The notes under the pieces: generated by a model | What the model saw: only the letters and a program-made list of their open reading frames with translations | Told to the model about the DNA's origin: nothing | Databases searched by the model: none | Made by a program: the position numbers and the translations under genes | DNA from: PUMD01 sp964599275 | GTDB taxonomy: Bacteria > Bacillota > Sulfobacillia > SLMV01 | Length of the DNA: 27,740 bases | Assembly (NCBI GenBank): GCA_964599275.1 | Contig: CAZRFK010000017.1 | Coordinates: 1-27,740 of the forward strand | Direction: 5' to 3' | Shown: positions 24,052-27,740 of the stretch, piece after piece | Numbering within the stretch: the first letter of the stretch is position 1 | How the letters are laid out: every line of letters starts with the position of its first letter

Positions 24052-24802
24052 TAGATGACACCTCCGACGCTCGTTGGGCCGCTGACTTGCGAAAATATCT
24101 CGGATGAAGGTCTGATGGCTTATCAATTATGCCGATTATCAGTTTCTGCCAGCCGATATAAGCTACACCTGCGGGATTTACATCAGTCTGAATGAAAGAC
24201 GTAGGACCTTGACGGCAATCAGTCCACTTTATGAATTCTTTTTCTTCGTGTGGATCCTTCCCATCTGCTATCCAGAATACGTTACTATCCCCGGGCGTGT
24301 GTCGACGGATGAGAGAAACCATTTCAACCACGCTACGTCGCGCAGGTGGTATAATTTGCTGCGGCACCCACCATGGCGTACAATTGGGTAAAAGTGAACG
24401 GGCAGGAGGACGGTAATACAAGGCCCCGTAAATTGCATCCCCCCGAGCATCCAATGCTGCTACTGCATAAGAGTCCGCCGGAAGATGTATTCCACCAGCT
24501 AATCCTGCTGTGGTAACCACACCGGCAGCAGGAATGTTCTGTGACAGGCTCAATGAACTTACCAGCGACGATGTAATCCTCAGACCGGTGAAAGATCCCG
24601 GCCCCAGAGTTACAGCCAAACCATCTAGTTCCTCCAGATTCATCTCCAGCTGGTCTACAAGCCATTGTGATAGACTCGGAAGCAATTCGGATGCAGAACG
24701 TGGACGAGTCAGAGCCGTCTGTCCCAGAAGAAAACCCTCCCTCAACAGCGCCACTCCCACACTGTTGGCTGAAGAATCAAAGCCTAAAATGAAAATCGTC
24801 AT
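24038..24802 (-). CDS. tsaB: tRNA threonylcarbamoyladenosine biosynthesis protein TsaB
   Basis: An ASKHA-fold partner of TsaD in t6A synthesis. 254 residues: ILGFDSSANSVGVALL at the N-terminus, ELLPSLSQWLVDQLEMNLEE, then the diagnostic VTLGPGSFTGLRI (about 69-81), and ALDARGDAIYGALYY near 115-129. The C-terminal PRYFRKSAAQR resembles the P-x-YLR-x-SEAE end of the family. Its ATG shares four bases (ATGA) with the stop of tsaE, a typical coupling. Confidence 0.95.
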   Translation of the reverse strand: MTIFILGFDSSANSVGVALLREGFLLGQTALTRPRSASELLPSLSQWLVDQLEMNLEELDGLAVTLGPGSFTGLRITSSLVSSLSLSQNIPAAGVVTTAGLAGGIHLPADSYAVAALDARGDAIYGALYYRPPARSLLPNCTPWWVPQQIIPPARRSVVEMVSLIRRHTPGDSNVFWIADGKDPHEEKEFIKWTDCRQGPTSFIQTDVNPAGVAYIGWQKLIIGIIDKPSDLHPRYFRKSAAQRASEVSSNGRG

Positions 24803-25305
24803 CCCTCCAAGTCTTTCTGTACCCGCCTCAAAATACCTGTGAAACCATCTGAGCCCAAACAGATGATTTTTCTGCTGTCATCAGTTTTGCGGCGCATAAT
24901 CTTTATAGATAAAAACTCCAAATCACTTCGCAAAAATCTCCGCGGAAGTCTATCCGCCCACTCGATCAACGTTATAGCGTCGGTAGTGAGCATTATGTCC
25001 CAGGAGAGTCCGTCAACGGCAGCATCCGGCTCTAATCTGTATAGATCTACGTGATATACAGGGCATCTGCCTTCATACTGCCGTACCAGCGTAAAGGTAG
25101 GGCTGCGAAACGGTGCTTCTGCCCCCAATCCCGCCAGAATACCACCAGCCAGTGTTGTCTTGCCTGTACCCAGGTGTCCAAACAAAGCGATGTGTTGACC
25201 AGGTTGCAGATAAGAACCCAAAACTCTTCCCAGGCGTTGAGTTTGCTGAGAAGAAGTAGTCATCCAGCTGAACTTAGATTTTGAACTGCTTTCACAGTTA
25301 CTCAC
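24799..25305 (-). CDS. tsaE: tRNA threonylcarbamoyladenosine biosynthesis ATPase TsaE
   Basis: A P-loop ATPase that drives the TsaB-TsaD cycle. About 168 residues. I place the start at GTG 25305 (VSNCESSS), with GAGGAG seven bases upstream; a TTG two codons earlier is too close to that site. Walker A is GHLGTGKTT, followed by RSPTFTLVRQYEG, YHVDLYRL and LIEWADRLP, all classic TsaE blocks. It overlaps the end of the uracil-DNA glycosylase gene by eight bases and tsaB by four. Confidence 0.95.
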   Translation of the reverse strand: MSNCESSSKSKFSWMTTSSQQTQRLGRVLGSYLQPGQHIALFGHLGTGKTTLAGGILAGLGAEAPFRSPTFTLVRQYEGRCPVYHVDLYRLEPDAAVDGLSWDIMLTTDAITLIEWADRLPRRFLRSDLEFLSIKIMRRKTDDSRKIICLGSDGFTGILRRVQKDLEG

Positions 25306-25996
25306 ATTCAATCTCCTCTAAAACTGTCTTCATGTCCTGCCACGTTGGCTTCTTCTTATTAGGGTCGCGAAGCAGTGCTGCCGGGTGAAACATGGGCATG
25401 ACTTTCGTGCCCTCCCAGGATTGCCAGCTCCCTCGCATTCGGGTTATGCGGGCTTTAGGATCTATTAAAGACTGCGTAGCAGCTGCCCCCAATGATATGA
25501 TGATCGTTGGCTGTATTAAATGCATTTGATGCTTTAAAAAGGGCATGCAGGCAGCTCTTTCTTCCCTCCGAGGGGTACGATTCCCTGGCGGACGACACTT
25601 TACAACATTTGTGATGTATACATCTTCACGCTGTAGATCAGCTGCCTCCAACATTCCATTCAACAGCTGACCAGCTCTACCTACAAAAGGGACACCTTCT
25701 CGATCCTCTGTAGCTCCTGGGGCTTCTCCTATGAAAGCCAAATCAGCATTTTCATCACCTTCACCGAACACCACCTGTTTGCATCCTTCCCGTAAACCAC
25801 ACCTTTCACAATCCAGAGATATTTCCCGCAGCTGATCGAGAGTTGTTACCTCACTCAGAACATTGGAGATATTGTCTCCCCCCTCATTCCATCGAGATGC
25901 CCAGTCTACTCTGTCTTCAGATTCATCACCTCCCACAAAAGGTAATTTACCCTGTCTTGGTTGTCTATCGCTGTTACCTGGGCCTGGAGACCCCAT
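25298..25996 (-). CDS. Uracil-DNA glycosylase, family 4 (4Fe-4S)
   Basis: Removes uracil from DNA, starting base-excision repair. 232 residues; the family 4 catalytic blocks are GEAPGATEDREGVPFVG (90-106), NVVKCRPPGNRTP (130-142) and the C-terminal FHPAALLR (203-210). Four Cys residues fit the cluster ligands: Cys63 and Cys66 (CERC), Cys134 (KCRPP) and Cys150. The first 50 residues are hydrophilic and poorly conserved in type. ATG 25996 follows GGAGGGATGGAGG and overlaps the upstream DUF483-like gene by 23 bases, so translation is coupled. Confidence 0.95.
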   Translation of the reverse strand: MGSPGPGNSDRQPRQGKLPFVGGDESEDRVDWASRWNEGGDNISNVLSEVTTLDQLREISLDCERCGLREGCKQVVFGEGDENADLAFIGEAPGATEDREGVPFVGRAGQLLNGMLEAADLQREDVYITNVVKCRPPGNRTPRREERAACMPFLKHQMHLIQPTIIISLGAAATQSLIDPKARITRMRGSWQSWEGTKVMPMFHPAALLRDPNKKKPTWQDMKTVLEEIECE

Positions 25997-26927
25997 CCTC
26001 CATCCCTCCCAGCTTTGACATCATCTGTTCACGCCGTTGTTTCCGGATCTCTGGATATTTCAAGACGTAATCCTTATTAGAACGGAATGTCCTCAACATG
26101 TAATCAGACAGGCGTTCATCAATCTGAGTTACTTTCTCCTGCATTTCCTTCCCGGTCTGGGTGGCATTTTCACAGTCAGGAGCGCACGGGAAAAATCCAC
26201 TGGCAAAATAAGCATGCAAATTGAAACTCCTATCTTCAGCAGATTCATCCATATCAGATAGCTCATTGGATGCACGTAGGGCAGAATCAACACTCTTTTG
26301 TATATCATCGATATAAGCTTCTATACAACAATCTGGATAACCCAGTATCCTACCCAATCCGGATACGTATTCAGGAGATCGTTCTTCAGGCATCAGCATG
26401 ACCTGCATATTGCCCTGTTGTCGCGCCTGTTGTACAATCTCCCGACGAATTTCTTCTCTACGTTTTTGGAAGTCAATCAATTCTTGCAATCCATCTTCAT
26501 CCCTAGCAACATACATCTCATCCAGACTTGGACGGATTTGAGTTTCATAGATTTCGAGGTTCATTTCATCTGCCCAACGTCTGTGCGCCTTATAGTTATC
26601 ATGATCAAAAACGACCTGATGAAAAGATTCTCTCAGGAGAGATGCTTTATAACGAAGCGGATTCATGAATGCTCGCATCAATCCATACTTGATTGGATCT
26701 AACAGGGCTGTTATGCCTCCATGACTTTTCCCATGATAATAACGGGTTTTGAAGCCCTCATCTATATGAGATTTAATCCGATCAGCGGCTGGGAAATCGG
26801 CTGGTACCATTAATTGACTCACTTTTCGCGCCCCTGATGCTACAGCAATAAAATCTTCAAGCTTCGCTCGTTCCTGAATATTTTCATCATTTAGAAGTTG
26901 GGTAACTGTCTGGGAGTTTACACTCAT
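25974..26927 (-). CDS. DUF483-like protein of unknown function, first gene of the udg-tsa operon
   Basis: 317 residues, no signal or membrane segment. The most telling part is LGYPDCCIEAYIDDI (195-209) followed by HAYFASGFFPCAPDCENATQTG (238-259), which resembles DUF483, a family known mostly from archaea and some bacteria. Cys200, Cys201, Cys248 and Cys252 could form a metal site. The N-terminal 190 residues are helical and charged, with GFKTRYYHGKSHGGITALLD in the middle, and I cannot assign them. ATG 26927 has GGAGGGGG about nine bases upstream. Its position at the head of a strongly overlapping operon with udg and the t6A genes suggests a nucleic-acid or translation link, but that is inference. 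Confidence 0.75.
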   Translation of the reverse strand: MSVNSQTVTQLLNDENIQERAKLEDFIAVASGARKVSQLMVPADFPAADRIKSHIDEGFKTRYYHGKSHGGITALLDPIKYGLMRAFMNPLRYKASLLRESFHQVVFDHDNYKAHRRWADEMNLEIYETQIRPSLDEMYVARDEDGLQELIDFQKRREEIRREIVQQARQQGNMQVMLMPEERSPEYVSGLGRILGYPDCCIEAYIDDIQKSVDSALRASNELSDMDESAEDRSFNLHAYFASGFFPCAPDCENATQTGKEMQEKVTQIDERLSDYMLRTFRSNKDYVLKYPEIRKQRREQMMSKLGGMEDGVSRPR

Positions 26928-26939
26928 TTATCTAGCCCC

Positions 26940-27030
26940 CTCCACTTTTGGGATCATCACCGCGGGGCGTGCTCATCATCCCACATACAAATTTAGTGGG
27001 CTGCTTTGCAGAGCCAAGAGCCAAGCCCAC
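26940..27030 (-). promoter_or_regulatory. Leader with mutually exclusive hairpins upstream of the DUF483/udg/tsa operon
   Basis: On the minus strand GTGGGCT (27030-27024) is complementary to AGCCCAC (27002-26996), and the CCCAC part of the latter can instead pair with GTGGG (26984-26980). Further down GCCCC (near 26969) could pair with the GGGGGC that overlaps the ribosome site. A tandem TTGGCTC repeat lies in the first loop. No known riboswitch class is recognised. Confidence 0.35.
27011..27024. repeat. Tandem seven-base repeat GAGCCAA x2
   Basis: GAGCCAA at 27011-27017 is repeated immediately at 27018-27024. It lies in the loop of the leader hairpin upstream of the DUF483-like gene. Confidence 0.6.
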
Positions 27031-27150
27031 CGGGTATCGAAAAATAATAATTAGCAAAATTGTACAAGTGGCAATTTAACACGGGCATCCTCGAACCCAT
27101 AAAACCCCTCGCATCAAACCTAAGTTCCCTTCAAAGGTAATTAAATACAT

Positions 27151-27190
27151 CTGGCGGGGATTCTGAGTATTCGGCTCACTTCCCCGCCAG
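27151..27190 (-). terminator. Terminator after the second MutL-partner-like gene
   Basis: CTGGCGGGGA (27151-27160) and TCCCCGCCAG (27181-27190) are exact ten-base complements around a 20-base loop. On the minus strand an A/T-rich stretch (ATGTATTTAATT) follows. It lies 22 bases after the stop codon of the partial gene at the right edge. Confidence 0.75.
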
Positions 27191-27211
27191 CTTGATTTCT
27201 AGGAGCGTTAA

Positions 27212-27740
27212 TCAGGTTTCAATGATCTCAACGTTAGCACGCGGAACAGTTACTTTTGTTCCATTCTGAAGCTCGGCCCGCAGAACCCTTACTTTGGCTT
27301 CACTTTCGATGACCTGCAGATCCGGAGGTAATTCAGTAACCTCAGCCAGCTCACCAAAATAAGGTTCCCGAATTATTCTGATAGGAGTACCAACATCAAG
27401 ACCACTGTCATCAGATCCATCACTTTGACCCGTAAATTCGTCTTGTACAGCCGAATCAAACGGACAGACAATTTCTGGACGCATGACTCCAGCACGAATC
27501 TGAGTAGCACCATTGAGGGAAACCTCTCGTCCATCCATAAAGTTGAGCAATTCAAAAGTCTTGTCAGCTATTCTCATCGGACCGAATCCTTCAGTGATGA
27601 TGACAGTTATCGGTATATTCTCTTGTCCGGTAATGGCTACACCAATGTCATTACCTAGGTAGTCCACCAAGTCTTCATCAATAATACCACCAGCCACCAC
27701 TCCAATAGCTCCAACTTCATCAGCTTTGTGAAGGAGTTCA
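27212..27740 (-). CDS. Second MutL-partner-type protein, C-terminal part (runs off the right edge)
   Basis: The frame is open to the window edge (about 175 residues visible, starting mid-protein at ELLHKADEVGAIGVVAGG). It is a paralogue of the C-terminal half of the protein at 1120-2478: GVVAGG / GVVTGS, AITGQEN / SITGEED, TVIITEGFG / TVILTEGFG, VSLNGATQIRAG / VSVNGRTQVRAG, MRPEI / QRPEM, and a KOW/SH3-like end (IREPYFGELAEVTEL ... KVTVPRANVEIIE). A linker rich in Asp and Gly (TGQSDGSDDSGLDVG) replaces the shorter one in the first copy. Whether barrel repeats and a MutL homologue lie upstream is beyond the window. Confidence 0.85.
   Translation of the reverse strand, partial: ELLHKADEVGAIGVVAGGIIDEDLVDYLGNDIGVAITGQENIPITVIITEGFGPMRIADKTFELLNFMDGREVSLNGATQIRAGVMRPEIVCPFDSAVQDEFTGQSDGSDDSGLDVGTPIRIIREPYFGELAEVTELPPDLQVIESEAKVRVLRAELQNGTKVTVPRANVEIIET

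Noticed and set aside
1..27740. tRNA or rRNA genes, CRISPR arrays, insertion sequences with terminal repeats
   Set aside because: No cloverleaf, regularly spaced repeat array or transposase pattern was found on either strand.

Overview
The window looks like the chromosome of an endospore-forming, anaerobic-type Bacillota. I infer this from purine-rich Shine-Dalgarno (SD) sequences before nearly every gene, a CotS-like spore-coat protein and a SPOCS/DUF3794-like protein, a MutL (glutamate mutase activator) homologue, and the tsaE-tsaB-rimI-tsaD order common in Firmicutes. Many proteins, above all the secreted protease, are rich in Asp and Glu, which would suit a moderate halophile or haloalkaliphile (Halanaerobiia or Natranaerobiia type). 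This is inference; I cannot name the species.

Layout. 1-501 (minus) is the 5' part of a group IIC intron whose reverse-transcriptase ORF runs off the left edge; it sits just past a GC-rich hairpin that follows a small membrane-protein gene (575-1021). 1120-4325 (minus) encodes a MutL-family ASKHA ATPase coupled by stop/start overlap to a protein of lipoyl-like barrels plus a conserved C-terminal module. 4412-11618 (minus) is a tight six-gene operon of two FtsX/MacB-type ABC systems (four permeases, two ATPases). A divergent XRE-TPR regulator (11877-13283, plus) follows, with a perfect palindrome in the shared intergenic region, and then a secreted subtilisin-family protease (13523-16087, plus).

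16175-19146 appears to be a sporulation-related island: a 144-residue protein, two tiny hydrophobic proteins (41 and 63 aa; the first is easily missed) that look like paralogues and share promoter-like elements, a degenerate CotS-like pseudokinase, and a convergent SPOCS-like protein.

19215-26927 (minus) is housekeeping: DUF483-like protein, family 4 uracil-DNA glycosylase, tsaE, tsaB, rimI, tsaD (t6A tRNA modification and ribosomal protein acetylation), murC and guaB. The first six genes overlap head to tail and are probably one transcript, preceded by a leader that can fold into alternative hairpins. At the right edge (27212-27740, minus) is the C-terminal part of a second copy of the lipoyl-barrel/MutL-partner family, ending at a strong terminator.

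The least explained parts are the MutL-partner family with two members in one window, and the pair of tiny two-helix proteins in the spore-type island.
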